Shown here piece by piece: positions 34,956-43,197 of a stretch of DNA of 64,000 bases. Below the pieces are notes generated by a model. The model was given only the letters and a program-made list of their open reading frames with translations, was not told the origin of the DNA and ran no database searches. This stretch comes from Companilactobacillus halodurans (lineage in GTDB: Bacteria; Bacillota; Bacilli; Lactobacillales; Lactobacillaceae), in assembly GCF_009600985.1 (NCBI RefSeq), contig NZ_VDFP01000015.1:1-64000 (forward strand), read 5' to 3'. The position numbers were made by a program, and so were the translations under genes. How positions within the stretch are numbered: the first letter of the stretch is position 1; the number at the start of each line of letters is the position of its first letter.

Positions 34956-35373
34956 TTTGTTCAACTAGAATATTTTTGGTGATATCTTGTAAAGTAACGT
35001 CATTAAATTTTCGCAAAGCTGCCATTTGCGCATCTTCGTAATAACTGCTGAGAACTTTTTGAATGTTGCCACCCACAATGCAATTGCTATTAGTATGTGA
35101 ATCGACTGTGAACAACTTTTTATTTCCTTCGACGGCTAAATAGATATCTAATAGGGTGATTTTATCTGAATCTTTAGATAATTTTGCTTCTGCAGTACCT
35201 TTTTTAGTATCGATCAAGTCAGCATTGCGTAAATTTCCCATTAATCGCCTCACGACGACAGGGGATGTTTCGATGCTTTTAGCAATCAGCTCACTAGATA
35301 GTTTTTGGTCTTTATAAATCTCAATAAAAGCTAAGATGTGAACTGAATCGCTGAATTTTGTAGAAACTCTCAT
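34927..35373 (-). CDS. Rrf2-family transcriptional regulator
   Basis: Winged-helix regulator of 148 aa. The N-terminus MRVSTKFSDSVHILAFIEIY and the recognition region SSELIAKSIETSPVVVRRLM are typical of Rrf2/YwnA proteins. It has a single cysteine (SNCIVGG), not the three-cysteine cluster of IscR or NsrR, so it probably does not carry an iron-sulphur cluster; a one-cysteine redox switch is possible. The convergent NmrA-like oxidoreductase is the natural target. The start follows TTGAGGTAATTCAA. Confidence 0.88.
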   Translation of the reverse strand: MRVSTKFSDSVHILAFIEIYKDQKLSSELIAKSIETSPVVVRRLMGNLRNADLIDTKKGTAEAKLSKDSDKITLLDIYLAVEGNKKLFTVDSHTNSNCIVGGNIQKVLSSYYEDAQMAALRKFNDVTLQDITKNILVEQKIKRSTDSQ

Positions 35374-35568
35374 TTGAATTACCTCAATATGTAACTTTTA
35401 ATCATACAGCTAGTATCATATGATGAGCGTTTAGGTAAGTCAAATGTTAAAATATGTTTGCATAAAATGATAATTTTAATTAAATCTAAGATTAAAGAGC
35501 GGGTAAATCAGAATTCAATTGTCTTGCATGATGATTTCAAAGTAGTATCATCAAACTTATTGTGAGGA

Positions 35569-36237
35569 GTGATATGCATTAAAAATTCAATACAAACGAG
35601 GACTGTAGGTCTTGTTGCTGGCTTGATTTTGAATGCCTTTGGTAATGGCCTTTGTATCTCGGCAGATATGGGAAGTGGCCTGTGGACGGTTGCTGCTGTA
35701 AACTTGGATAAATGGTTGGGCTTAAATACTGGATTGTTATTATTTATTTTTGGAGTTATCAATGCCTTGACTAACCAAGTCTTAATTAAACATTTTGATG
35801 GTAAAAGATTAGTCGGTGAAGTCTTATATGTGATGTTCTTCAGTTATTTTGTTGATGTCTTCACCAATTTATTGAACAGCATGGGAATACCTAATTTACC
35901 AATGTTGATTAGAGCCGTATTATCTTGTTTAGGAGTTGTTTTCTTCTGTATTGCAATTTCGCTTTACCAAAGAGCCAATATTGTTATGCATCCTAATGAT
36001 GATACAACTAATATTTTGCGTTTCTTCTACTTAAAGGGTAATGCTACAGCTGCTCAAGTAATTGACTTTTTGCCACCAATCATCTTGATTATCATTGCTG
36101 GAGTTGCTTTAAAAGCAGTTTATTCAGTCAATGTCGGAACATTGTTCTCCTTTATTTTCAACGGGATTTTAATTGCGACTGCAGATAAATGGATCTGGCC
36201 CGCTTTGAAACATAATTTTAAGACACAAAATGATTAA
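35569..36237 (+). CDS. YczE/YitT-like membrane protein (DUF6198 type)
   Basis: Integral membrane protein of about 220 aa with five or six helices. The N-terminal TVGLVAGLILNAFGNGLCIS and the conserved ADMGSGLWTVAAVNL and YQRANIVMHPNDDTT are typical of the YczE-like group. Function is unknown. The start is doubtful: GTG 35569 overlaps the only good ribosome site (GAGGAG), whereas the well-spaced codon 35578 is ATT, which reads (M)KNSIQTRT. Either a rare ATT start is used, or the original ATG was mutated. Confidence 0.8.
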   Translation: MICIKNSIQTRTVGLVAGLILNAFGNGLCISADMGSGLWTVAAVNLDKWLGLNTGLLLFIFGVINALTNQVLIKHFDGKRLVGEVLYVMFFSYFVDVFTNLLNSMGIPNLPMLIRAVLSCLGVVFFCIAISLYQRANIVMHPNDDTTNILRFFYLKGNATAAQVIDFLPPIILIIIAGVALKAVYSVNVGTLFSFIFNGILIATADKWIWPALKHNFKTQND

Positions 36238-36282
36238 TATTTCAAAATAACTCAATACGCTGAAATTTTTTCTGATTCGTTA

Positions 36283-36334
36283 TATAATGTGATTACAGGA
36301 TTTAGGAAACGCTTACAAAAGTGACCGAATCCTG
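36283..36334 (+). promoter_or_regulatory. Promoter, cre-like site and leader hairpin of the 91-aa gene
   Basis: TATAAT at 36283-36288 is a perfect -10 box. AGGAAACGCTTACA at 36304-36317 matches cre at 12 of 14 positions with a complete AAACGCTT core. It sits in the loop of an inverted repeat, CAGGATT at 36296-36302 with AATCCTG at 36328-36334, downstream of the start of transcription. Confidence 0.55.
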
Positions 36335-36370
36335 GATGAGTTTTAATAATTAATTAGGTGGTGCGTATTG

Positions 36371-36646
36371 ATGAAATTAAACGACAATACCGAGGCAAAG
36401 AAAGTGTTATCGGAGCTGTATACCGATATTAATAATGCAAAGAACTTAGACAAAGAAGATTATAGTAAAAATTTTGTTTTAAAAACCTATAATTTATTAG
36501 ATAAGAATTATTCATTCCAGTACCTATTTGGTAGATTACGTGATGATCGTAAAGTACAAGCTGTTTTGAATAAAATGGACAATGGGGTTGATTATAAAGA
36601 ATCAATTGACCAATTTGCACATAATGTTGGTTATGCCATCAATTAA
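36371..36646 (+). CDS. Uncharacterised cytoplasmic protein, 91 aa
   Basis: Soluble, mainly helical and charged protein beginning MKLNDNTEAKKVLSELYTDI, with YSFQYLFGRLRDDRKVQAVL in the middle. I recognise no domain. It has its own promoter, an AGGTGGTGCG ribosome site and a strong terminator (36680-36712), so it is a genuine monocistronic gene. The cre-like site in its leader suggests that its expression follows carbon supply. Confidence 0.7.
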   Translation: MKLNDNTEAKKVLSELYTDINNAKNLDKEDYSKNFVLKTYNLLDKNYSFQYLFGRLRDDRKVQAVLNKMDNGVDYKESIDQFAHNVGYAIN

Positions 36647-36679
36647 ACTTAAAATAGAATAAGTTTCACTAGTTATAAG

Positions 36680-36712
36680 CGACTCGTCATATTTTGATGA
36701 GTCGTTTTTTTA
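36680..36712 (+). terminator. Terminator of the 91-aa gene
   Basis: CGACTCGTCA at 36680-36689 pairs with TGATGAGTCG at 36695-36704 (one G-T), followed by seven T residues. Confidence 0.88.
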
Positions 36713-36723
36713 ATTCAAATAAT

Positions 36724-36753
36724 GTTGCAAACGCAACAAAAAGAAGATACAAT
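36724..36753 (+). promoter_or_regulatory. MarR-gene promoter with overlapping palindromic operator
   Basis: -35 TTGCAA at 36725-36730 and -10 TACAAT at 36748-36753 are spaced by exactly 17 bp. The palindrome GTTGC-AAAC-GCAAC at 36724-36737 covers the -35 box, as expected for autorepression by a MarR-family protein. Confidence 0.65.
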
Positions 36754-36782
36754 GTCTTCTAGATGAAAGGAAGTAAAACTTT

Positions 36783-37235
36783 TTGGTAGACATTTTAAGG
36801 TCGATTGGCGTGATTGCTAGGTCATTAGATTCAATCAGTAATATTGAATTTAAAGAATATAATTTGACTAAAGGTCAATATTTATATTTAGTGCGGATCT
36901 ATGAAAATCCAGGAATTATTCAAGAAAAATTAGCTGGGATGATTAAAGTTGATCGCACGACGGCAGCACGAGCAATTAAAAAATTAGAAAATAATGGTTT
37001 GATTGTTCGTAAACAATCACAAGATAACCGTAAGGAGAAAAGACTCTTCGTGACCAAAAAGGGGAGCGATATCTATCCAATCATTCATCGAGAAAATATT
37101 TATTCCAATAAGGTTGCTTTAAAAGGATTAACTAGTGATGAGAAAAAGTTGGTAGCAAAACTCCTTAAGGTGGTTGAAAAAAATACTGCTAGCGATTGGG
37201 AATATGTAAAAAAAGGTAATAAACGGATTTATTAA
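36783..37235 (+). CDS. MarR-family transcriptional regulator
   Basis: Winged-helix regulator of 150 aa. The DNA-binding part is clear in KGQYLYLVRIYENPG and MIKVDRTTAARAIKKLENNG, with a beta wing at RKQSQDNRKEKRLFVTKKG. It starts with TTG 36783, nine bases after GGAAG. It forms an operon with the B3/4-domain protein 17 bp downstream, and its promoter has a palindrome over the -35 box, so it is probably self-regulated. The inducer is unknown. Confidence 0.87.
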   Translation: MVDILRSIGVIARSLDSISNIEFKEYNLTKGQYLYLVRIYENPGIIQEKLAGMIKVDRTTAARAIKKLENNGLIVRKQSQDNRKEKRLFVTKKGSDIYPIIHRENIYSNKVALKGLTSDEKKLVAKLLKVVEKNTASDWEYVKKGNKRIY

Positions 37236-37252
37236 GATTAAGGAGAATTTAA

Positions 37253-37966
37253 ATGACAAAAGTAGTTGTTGATAATAAATTTTGGGAGTTATTCCCGGAG
37301 GCACAAATTAGTACTTTAACGATTCATGGAATCGATAATCATGTGGATGAAAAAGATGATCCTTATTTTGCAAAACTTTTAAGTGATGCAACTGAAGAGT
37401 CAAAGCAGTTTATCACAGATGAAACTTTCCGTAAAAATGAAGTTATTGATGAATGGCGCCAGGCTTTTCGAGAATTCAAAACTAAAAAGGGCGCAAGATG
37501 TTCAATTGAAGCTTTGTTGAAGAGGGTCAGCCAAGGACATGAATTTTCACCAATCAATCCTCTAGTTGATATTTATAATAGTATCTCGTTGAAATATGGA
37601 GTTCCTTGCGGTGGCGAAAATCTTAATGCCTTTGATGGCGATATGCATTTGGGAGAAGCCTCTGGAGGCGAAAGCTTCAAACCTCTAGGAGCAACTGAAG
37701 ATTCACCAGCACTTCCCGGGGAAATCATTTATTATGATAATTCAGGAGCCATTTGTCGTTGCCTAAACTGGCGTGAAGCCCAAAGAACGATGTTGACTGA
37801 AGATACAACTGATTCGGTTTTGGTTATTGAAGCAATCAATCAAAAGCAAGCTCAACGTGCTCAAGAAGCAATCGTTGAACTAAAAGAATTGATTGAGAAA
37901 TATTTCAAGGTTGATGGCAAGATTGAACATCTAACTAAAGACCATGTAGAAACGATTAATTTATAA
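37253..37966 (+). CDS. B3/4-domain protein (phenylalanyl-tRNA synthetase beta editing-like)
   Basis: A 237-aa free-standing B3/4 domain protein, homologous to the editing module of PheRS beta. The fold is marked by ARCSIEALLKRVSQG, NPLVDIYNSISLKYGVPCGG and the C-terminal LPGEIIYYDNSGAICRCLNWR. Free B3/4 proteins are thought to hydrolyse mischarged tRNAs or bind small ligands. Ribosome site AAGGAGAATTTAA. It is second in an operon with a MarR regulator, which points to induction under some stress, though what stress is not evident. Confidence 0.85.
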   Translation: MTKVVVDNKFWELFPEAQISTLTIHGIDNHVDEKDDPYFAKLLSDATEESKQFITDETFRKNEVIDEWRQAFREFKTKKGARCSIEALLKRVSQGHEFSPINPLVDIYNSISLKYGVPCGGENLNAFDGDMHLGEASGGESFKPLGATEDSPALPGEIIYYDNSGAICRCLNWREAQRTMLTEDTTDSVLVIEAINQKQAQRAQEAIVELKELIEKYFKVDGKIEHLTKDHVETINL

Positions 37967-37971
37967 AATAA

Positions 37972-38012
37972 AAGACGCAATTCTGACTTTTTTAAAGTCA
38001 GAATTGCGTCTT
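37972..38012. terminator. Bidirectional terminator, 19-bp perfect stem
   Basis: The 19 bases at 37972-37990 pair perfectly with 37994-38012, leaving a loop of three T. A and T runs flank it. It ends both the B3/4 gene and the convergent MFS gene. Confidence 0.92.
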
Positions 38013-38027
38013 ATTTATTTTTGGTGG

Positions 38028-39218
38028 TTATTGTTGGTCGCGGTCGACCATTCCAAAGGTTAGAACGATGATACCAAGGATTAGAGCTACAACGAAGTAG
38101 AAGAAGACAACGGGAATGCTGATGCCCATTCCTAAAGAAATACCAATCAAGTAAGGTCCAATAGTAGCACCAATTCGACCAATTGATTGAGTAAATCCGA
38201 TTCCCATACCACGTAATTCCATTGGATATTGCGTTGGTGTTAAAGCAATCAGAATTCCCCAGGCTCCTAAAGTAAAGAACGATAACATCGCTGCACTAAG
38301 GATAACGAGCCAAGTTTGTTGGGCTGTTCCGAATAAAAAAGCACCGACAATTGTTCCAGCTAAGTATATTGTTAGAACTTTTTTACGACTGATTTTACCC
38401 ATTAAAACAGCGGCTAAGTAATAACCTGGTAATTGAGCAAAACTCATGATTAAAGTGTAGCCAAAACTATGAACGATTGAAAAGCCACGTTTAACTAGAA
38501 CACTAGGCAACCACAAGAAGAGTCCATAGTAAGTAAACATAATGATGAACCAAAGAATACTCAAGCAAAGAGTTGATCTTCTAAAATCTGAAGACCAGAT
38601 TTGGGAAAGAGAAATCTTAAGATTCATCTTTTCGTTTTTGACATTGGTCTCATCTGGCAAATGACGACGAATGACTAGGGTATACAAAGCCATGATTGAA
38701 GTAATGATTACTGTAAATCTCCAACCAAAGACTGGCATGAATAAGAATGCCAATAGCGAAGCAGCAATCCAACCGATTGCCCAGAAACTATCAACTAAAA
38801 TCAACATTCTAGAGCGCTTGTGGCCAGAAAAAGCGTCCGCAATAATTGTGGTAGCAACTGGTAACTCTCCACCCAAGCCGATTCCGGTTACGAAACGGAC
38901 GAAGAGAAATTGTGAAACGTTAGTTGTTAGGGCAAGACCGAGGTTACTAACTGAAAAAATCAATAACGTTATAATAATAATATTCTTCTTACCAAATTTA
39001 TCGGCTAGATATCCAAACAATACGGCACCGATAATCATTCCCACGGTTGTAATTGAACTTACTAGTCCAATCTGTCCATCAGCAAGGGCCCATTCCTTTT
39101 TGATCAAGGGCATGATGAATGATAGTAAAGCAACATCTAAAGCATCGAATAACCAAGCAGTTCCGATAACGAAGAGTAATTTTAAACCACTCCTATCTTT
39201 TACCTGTACATTATTCAA
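38028..39218 (-). CDS. niaP: MFS transporter, probable niacin transporter (NiaP-like)
   Basis: Major facilitator of 396 aa with 12 helices. It opens with GTAWLFDALDVALLSFIMPL, and the loop motif GYLADKFGKKNIII follows TM2; GIGLGGELPVATTIIADAF is the family motif of metabolite:H+ symporters. Similar proteins include niacin transporter NiaP, and the adjacent gene encodes an NrtR-type NAD regulator, which elsewhere controls niaP. That context is the main reason for the niacin assignment. It starts with TTG 39218, nine bases after TAGGAGGT. Two palindromes lie in its upstream region. Confidence 0.72.
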   Translation of the reverse strand: MNNVQVKDRSGLKLLFVIGTAWLFDALDVALLSFIMPLIKKEWALADGQIGLVSSITTVGMIIGAVLFGYLADKFGKKNIIIITLLIFSVSNLGLALTTNVSQFLFVRFVTGIGLGGELPVATTIIADAFSGHKRSRMLILVDSFWAIGWIAASLLAFLFMPVFGWRFTVIITSIMALYTLVIRRHLPDETNVKNEKMNLKISLSQIWSSDFRRSTLCLSILWFIIMFTYYGLFLWLPSVLVKRGFSIVHSFGYTLIMSFAQLPGYYLAAVLMGKISRKKVLTIYLAGTIVGAFLFGTAQQTWLVILSAAMLSFFTLGAWGILIALTPTQYPMELRGMGIGFTQSIGRIGATIGPYLIGISLGMGISIPVVFFYFVVALILGIIVLTFGMVDRDQQ

Positions 39219-39266
39219 AAGCCAAGTACCTCCTAAAATTATATTAGTTTATTACTATTTTTATTA

Positions 39267-39283
39267 AAGGTAGAATTTACCTT
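39267..39283. promoter_or_regulatory. Palindrome 1 upstream of niaP-like gene
   Basis: AAGGTA-GAATT-TACCTT is a perfect 6-bp inverted repeat with a 5-bp centre. It lies 49 bp before the MFS start, a suitable position for an NrtR operator. Confidence 0.45.
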
Positions 39284-39293
39284 AAATAGCATA

Positions 39294-39319
39294 AAATAAG
39301 ACTAGCATTAGTCTTATTT
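39294..39319. promoter_or_regulatory. Palindrome 2 upstream of niaP-like gene
   Basis: An 11-bp perfect inverted repeat (39294-39304 with 39309-39319, core AATAAGACTA) has a 4-nt loop. It lies between nrtR-type and niaP-like genes and could be an operator or a weak terminator. Confidence 0.5.
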
Positions 39320-39331
39320 AAGTGCAAGCTA

Positions 39332-40087
39332 TTATGCTAATTTGTATAATTTTGCAGGCCGACCGCTCTTGCCATGCTCAATGCCGACTTCAGAAAATAG
39401 GTGGCCGTGGGTCTTACGAAAGTTCGAGTTATCAATCTTTTCAACAGGTTCTTTTAAAAAGACAGCATAAACTTTACGAGCTTGTTTGAGTGTAAAGTTA
39501 TCGCCAAGAATCAATAAAATCGTGGGCAAATAATCAAGTCGATTTCTGATGCGTTTAAATGCTAAACGTAAAATCAAGGCGTGATCGGACACGAGATTGT
39601 TTTCACTATTAAACTTTTGAATATTATTATAGAATTCATTTTCATTTATATTTTCATTGAGTGTTTCAAGGACTAATTGTTGATTTTTTAGAAGGTATTG
39701 TTGGTCATTGTGATCGACTTCAAACCATTTGACATCTTTAGCCCCATACCCAGGCGTCAACTCAGGCAAGTAGGGTAAATAAGTCATATAGGTCAGAGCA
39801 ATTTCTCTTCCCGTGATAGTCCGCTTGATATTGCTGAAAGTCGCCAGTTGTTCGGTATTAAAGTTGGATAAATCAATGCCCATCTTTTCCTTCACCAAGC
39901 GTAAAGATGCTTCTTCCGCATTTTCGTTAGCACGTAATAGTGTCGTAGGCAATCCCCAGCGATTGGCATTTGGACCAAGCGAGTTTTGAACTAAAAGAAC
40001 TTGAACTTTATCTGTTTGACAGTTGTAACCCCAAACAATGTTAACGATATTAATCATTAGATTATTATTTAATTTTGAATCCTGCAT
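39332..40087 (-). CDS. nrtR: NUDIX-HTH transcriptional regulator, NrtR-type
   Basis: A 251-aa protein with an N-terminal NUDIX domain and a C-terminal winged helix (about 170-251), the architecture of NAD-metabolism regulator NrtR. The NUDIX box is degenerate: LLRANENAEEASLRLVKEKMG lacks the catalytic REUxEE arrangement, as in NrtR proteins that sense ADP-ribose without hydrolysing it. The C-terminus FRKTHGHLFSEVGIEHGKSG is the characteristic DNA-binding part. ATG 40087 follows GAAGGTG; an upstream GTG overlaps that site. It precedes the niacin-transporter-like gene on the same strand and probably represses it. Confidence 0.83.
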   Translation of the reverse strand: MQDSKLNNNLMINIVNIVWGYNCQTDKVQVLLVQNSLGPNANRWGLPTTLLRANENAEEASLRLVKEKMGIDLSNFNTEQLATFSNIKRTITGREIALTYMTYLPYLPELTPGYGAKDVKWFEVDHNDQQYLLKNQQLVLETLNENINENEFYNNIQKFNSENNLVSDHALILRLAFKRIRNRLDYLPTILLILGDNFTLKQARKVYAVFLKEPVEKIDNSNFRKTHGHLFSEVGIEHGKSGRPAKLYKLA

Positions 40088-40189
40088 TTGCGACGACACC
40101 TTCTAATTATTGATAAATTAATTATAATTTACTTCTCGTCTAGTTCCAACAATCTGAGGTTTTATTATTGGTAGAAAGTAAAAAAAAGA

Positions 40190-40219
40190 GTAAATTCATG
40201 TTAAATGAATTTACACTTT
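40190..40219. terminator. Terminator of the SMR gene
   Basis: GTAAATTCAT at 40190-40199 pairs with ATGAATTTAC at 40205-40214. A-rich sequence to the left becomes a T-run on the minus strand. Confidence 0.75.
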
Positions 40220-40223
40220 TTGC

Positions 40224-40535
40224 CTAAAAAACGTTGATCAGGACAGTTCCTGATACTACCAAAAATAATCCAGCTACTGAGTATAGCGATAAGGATTCGT
40301 GGTAAAAGACGATTCCAGCGACCGTCACCAATATCAATCCAACGCTACCCCATGTAGCGTAGGTTAAGCTCAAAGGAAGTCTCTTTACAACATGGGACAA
40401 AATGAATAGGCATATTAGATATGACATTAATGTTCCCACCGTCGGTAATAAATTGGTAAAACCGTCAGTTTTCTTTAAAAGAGATGTTCCCAGTACTTCA
40501 AAACCGATTGACATCATTAATAGTAAGTAGTTCAT
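40224..40535 (-). CDS. Small multidrug resistance (SMR) family transporter
   Basis: Four-helix membrane protein of 103 aa, EmrE/QacE family. The essential proton/drug-binding glutamate is Glu13 in MSIGFEVLGTSLLK, and the third-helix motif YATWGSVGLILVT is typical. The start ATG 40535 follows GAGGAAATGCTT; longer in-frame readings lack a ribosome site. It could act alone as a homodimer. Substrates (quaternary cations, guanidinium or polyamines) cannot be chosen from sequence. Confidence 0.88.
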   Translation of the reverse strand: MNYLLLMMSIGFEVLGTSLLKKTDGFTNLLPTVGTLMSYLICLFILSHVVKRLPLSLTYATWGSVGLILVTVAGIVFYHESLSLYSVAGLFLVVSGTVLINVF

Positions 40536-40710
40536 AAGCATTTCCTCGGTCCAATTTTTTCTCCCAATATCATACCTGATTTTTTTAAAAAAGACACTCA
40601 TTTTTTGAAAAATATTTTTATTTTTTTCATTCCAAAAATATTGACTTTGAAAGAAATGTAAGGCCATATATTGGTGGTTATTTATTAATTAAGTGAAAGT
40701 GGTGGTCAAA

Positions 40711-41427
40711 ATGCTGTCATTTCAAGATGAATGGGCAATTTTTAAACTACAAATGAAGATAGCTTTAGAAGATAAAATAGCTTTTTTCTATACTTTAGTG
40801 ATTCCAGCAGCAATGCTTTTCATAAATAAAAGCCAAAATTTTCAAGACAATGCGTCTATTTATATTTATTGGTCTTACATTGTGGTCAGTACTATTTTAA
40901 ATGGCTTTTTATTGAATTTAGTTCGTCTACGAGAAAATGGTTTTCTTAAAACTTTCTCTTATATCGTTGGCTCTAAATATCCAATTATAATTACATCATT
41001 ATTCGTTCAGTTATTGATTATTCAAGTTGAAATTTTACTATTCAATTTTGTAGTGACAATTTTTATTACCAAAGTTTCTTGGGTGACGTTTTTATACGGT
41101 TTTTTGACCACTTTTTGGGCGACAATCGCATGTGCAGCAATGTTATCAGGCTTATTGCTATTAAAAGTCAAACAAGCTTCATTTAACATTTTGATAAATC
41201 TTTTTTTATTGCTTGGTTTGATTTTTCTAGGACTTCATCCAAGTGGAATTTGGAAATATCTTTTAACCATTATTAATCCTTTTCAATTGATTGATGTTTT
41301 ATATGCAATTCACTATCATTATCATCTCCTGGGAGTGGTAGTTTTAACTTTCACAATCATTTATTTGATATTTAGCTTCTTTGTTTTTATGAAAATGTCT
41401 ATTAAGAGTCAGATGAAACGGGTGTAA
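40711..41427 (+). CDS. ABC transporter permease, ABC-2 type
   Basis: Membrane subunit of 238 aa with six helices. The N-terminal FQDEWAIFKLQMKIALEDKI is an amphipathic lead, then paired helices follow, including FLLNLVRLRENGFLKTFSYI, the coupling loop. It overlaps the ATPase gene by one base (TAATG), so the two form one transporter. ATG 40711 has GGTGGTC upstream; GTG 40693 is less likely. Similar small pairs export antibiotics or peptides; no biosynthetic genes are near. Confidence 0.8.
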   Translation: MLSFQDEWAIFKLQMKIALEDKIAFFYTLVIPAAMLFINKSQNFQDNASIYIYWSYIVVSTILNGFLLNLVRLRENGFLKTFSYIVGSKYPIIITSLFVQLLIIQVEILLFNFVVTIFITKVSWVTFLYGFLTTFWATIACAAMLSGLLLLKVKQASFNILINLFLLLGLIFLGLHPSGIWKYLLTIINPFQLIDVLYAIHYHYHLLGVVVLTFTIIYLIFSFFVFMKMSIKSQMKRV

Positions 41428-42050
41428 TGATTATGAAGATTGAAGATTTTAGTTTTAATTATAAGTCAAATGTCATTTTTGATCGGGTGAATTTTTACTT
41501 TGAAGATAAACAAATAAATTTTGTTTTGGGCGAAAATGGTTCTGGAAAGACAACCTTACTTGATCTGATTGCTGACGTCGATTCGACTCGACCCAAGAAC
41601 TTTGTGGGCTTTCCGCCACCAGCACAAATAGCTTATTTGTCACAGGGCAATAATTTTAATGATGAATTGACAGTTAATGATATTTTAAAGTTTTTACCGC
41701 AATTAACGGATGTTAATAAATTCAAAACGCCAGCAGTAATTAAAAAGTTAAAGAATGTTAAATTTGGAGACCTCTCTGGTGGTGAAAGAAGAATTGTTTT
41801 AGTATTTATTAACATTGTGATTGAACGAGAATTATATATCTTTGATGAACCAGAAACTGGCATTGATTTAAAGCAATCTCAGGAAATTTTTGTTTGGCTC
41901 CGGGAATTAGTTGAAAGAGGTAAGACAGTTATTATAACGACTCATAAGCTCGATAATATCAGTGACATTGATAATGTGAATTATATTAAGAATGAGCAAG
42001 AAGTTTTAGTGGATAATTTTTTGAAGGTAAAATCACGAATGGCCTTCTAA
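41427..42050 (+). CDS. ABC transporter ATP-binding protein
   Basis: ATPase of 207 aa, short for the family. Walker A is GENGSGKTTLLD, the signature FGDLSGGERRI, and Walker B ELYIFDEPETGID, with HKLDNI as H-loop. It is coupled to the preceding permease by a one-base overlap. ATG 41433 is an alternative start. The transcript ends at the terminator that overlaps its stop codon. Confidence 0.87.
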   Translation: MIMKIEDFSFNYKSNVIFDRVNFYFEDKQINFVLGENGSGKTTLLDLIADVDSTRPKNFVGFPPPAQIAYLSQGNNFNDELTVNDILKFLPQLTDVNKFKTPAVIKKLKNVKFGDLSGGERRIVLVFINIVIERELYIFDEPETGIDLKQSQEIFVWLRELVERGKTVIITTHKLDNISDIDNVNYIKNEQEVLVDNFLKVKSRMAF

Positions 42051-42089
42051 ATTTTAGGTTTGTCTACCTGAAATTTAGAAGGCTTTTTT
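42042..42089 (+). terminator. Terminator of the two-gene ABC operon
   Basis: GCCTTCTAAATTTTAGG folds with CCTGAAATTTAGAAGGC around a short loop, followed by TTTTTT. It starts inside the last codons of the ATPase gene. Confidence 0.9.
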
Positions 42090-42102
42090 GTCCCTACTCT
42101 AA

Positions 42103-42131
42103 TTGACTTTTAATTTAATTATAATTAATAT
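42103..42131 (+). promoter_or_regulatory. Promoter of azlCD
   Basis: -35 TTGACT at 42103-42108 and -10 TAATAT at 42126-42131 with 17-bp spacing; an AGAGGGATG ribosome site follows. Confidence 0.55.
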
Positions 42132-42170
42132 TAATATTTATATATATCTATTTTTGAGAGGGATGAGTCT

Positions 42171-42878
42171 ATGGACGATAGTTTAAGCGTTGACAGTGCT
42201 ATCAAAGACACGCTGCCAACAGTATTTGGATATATAGGAATTGGGATTTCATTTGGAATTGTCGCTGCTGCAGCTGGATTGAGCGTCTTGAATGCCACCT
42301 TGATGTCAATGATAGTTTATGGAGGATCAGCACAATTCATTTTGGTCAGTTTACTAACGATTGGCACGCCGATGGTGTCGATTATTTTGTCAGTTTTTCT
42401 GGTCAATTCGCGGATGATTTTGATGAGCATGACGACCGCTAATTTCTTTAAAAAGAATTCGCTTTTAGAGAATATTCTGGTCGGCAGTCTGATTACTGAT
42501 GAGAGTTTTGCACTGAGTATGAACAAGCTGAACTTTACCGATGGTAAATTGTCATTCAAATGGTTCAATACAGTGAACTTACTAGCTTATCTAGTTTGGG
42601 CAGCCGCTACCATGGTTGGGGCAATGTTAGGCAAAGTTATCAGTGACCCCAAACAATTGGGGCTGGACTTTGCTTTGGTCGCTATGTTCATCGGTTTGTT
42701 GTACCTGCAAATCATCAATGACCACTCGATTTCTTTGAAAGTTCAATTGTTGGTGGTTTTGATTATGTTGCCGTTAGTTTATTTTGGACTGATTTTTATT
42801 TCCAGCGACCTGTTGATTCTAGTTGTTACCTTGATAGGTTGCACGTTAGGGGTGATCTTGAAACATGCCATCGACTGA
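42171..42878 (+). CDS. azlC: Branched-chain amino acid exporter, large subunit AzlC
   Basis: Membrane protein of 235 aa. The signature LPTVFGYIGIGISFGIVAAAAGLSV is at the N-terminus and YGGSAQFILVSLL follows, both typical of AzlC/YgaZ. With AzlD it exports branched-chain amino acids or analogues. The genes overlap by 14 bp. A very long hairpin follows azlD. Confidence 0.92.
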   Translation: MDDSLSVDSAIKDTLPTVFGYIGIGISFGIVAAAAGLSVLNATLMSMIVYGGSAQFILVSLLTIGTPMVSIILSVFLVNSRMILMSMTTANFFKKNSLLENILVGSLITDESFALSMNKLNFTDGKLSFKWFNTVNLLAYLVWAAATMVGAMLGKVISDPKQLGLDFALVAMFIGLLYLQIINDHSISLKVQLLVVLIMLPLVYFGLIFISSDLLILVVTLIGCTLGVILKHAID

Positions 42879-43191
42879 ATTTATAATCTGGACCATTATC
42901 GGTTGCGGGGTCGTGACTTTGTTGTCTAGAATCATGCCATTTATTTTATTGAAGAAATTCAATTTGCCAGCTAAAGTCGTAGAATTTTTAAGTTTCGTAC
43001 CAATCACGATTATGGCGGCACTTTGGTTTGAAAATCTCTTTGAACAACGCTTAGGTCAACTACCACAAATTGATTACGCTAATTTATTGGCCTCGGTTCC
43101 AACCGTTTTAAGCGCTATTATCACCAAAAAATTATTAGTCATCGTCGTTGTGGGGATAATATCCTTGGCATTCGTACGATTAGTTATTTAG
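42865..43191 (+). CDS. azlD: Branched-chain amino acid exporter, small subunit AzlD
   Basis: Four-helix membrane protein of 108 aa, AzlD/YgaH family, with the typical ILSRIMPFILL-like opening (VVTLLSRIMPFILLKKF) and a central VEFLSFVPITIMAALW. It overlaps azlC by 14 bp, so the two are translationally coupled and act together. Confidence 0.92.
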   Translation: MPSTEFIIWTIIGCGVVTLLSRIMPFILLKKFNLPAKVVEFLSFVPITIMAALWFENLFEQRLGQLPQIDYANLLASVPTVLSAIITKKLLVIVVVGIISLAFVRLVI

Positions 43192-43197
43192 AAGAGA

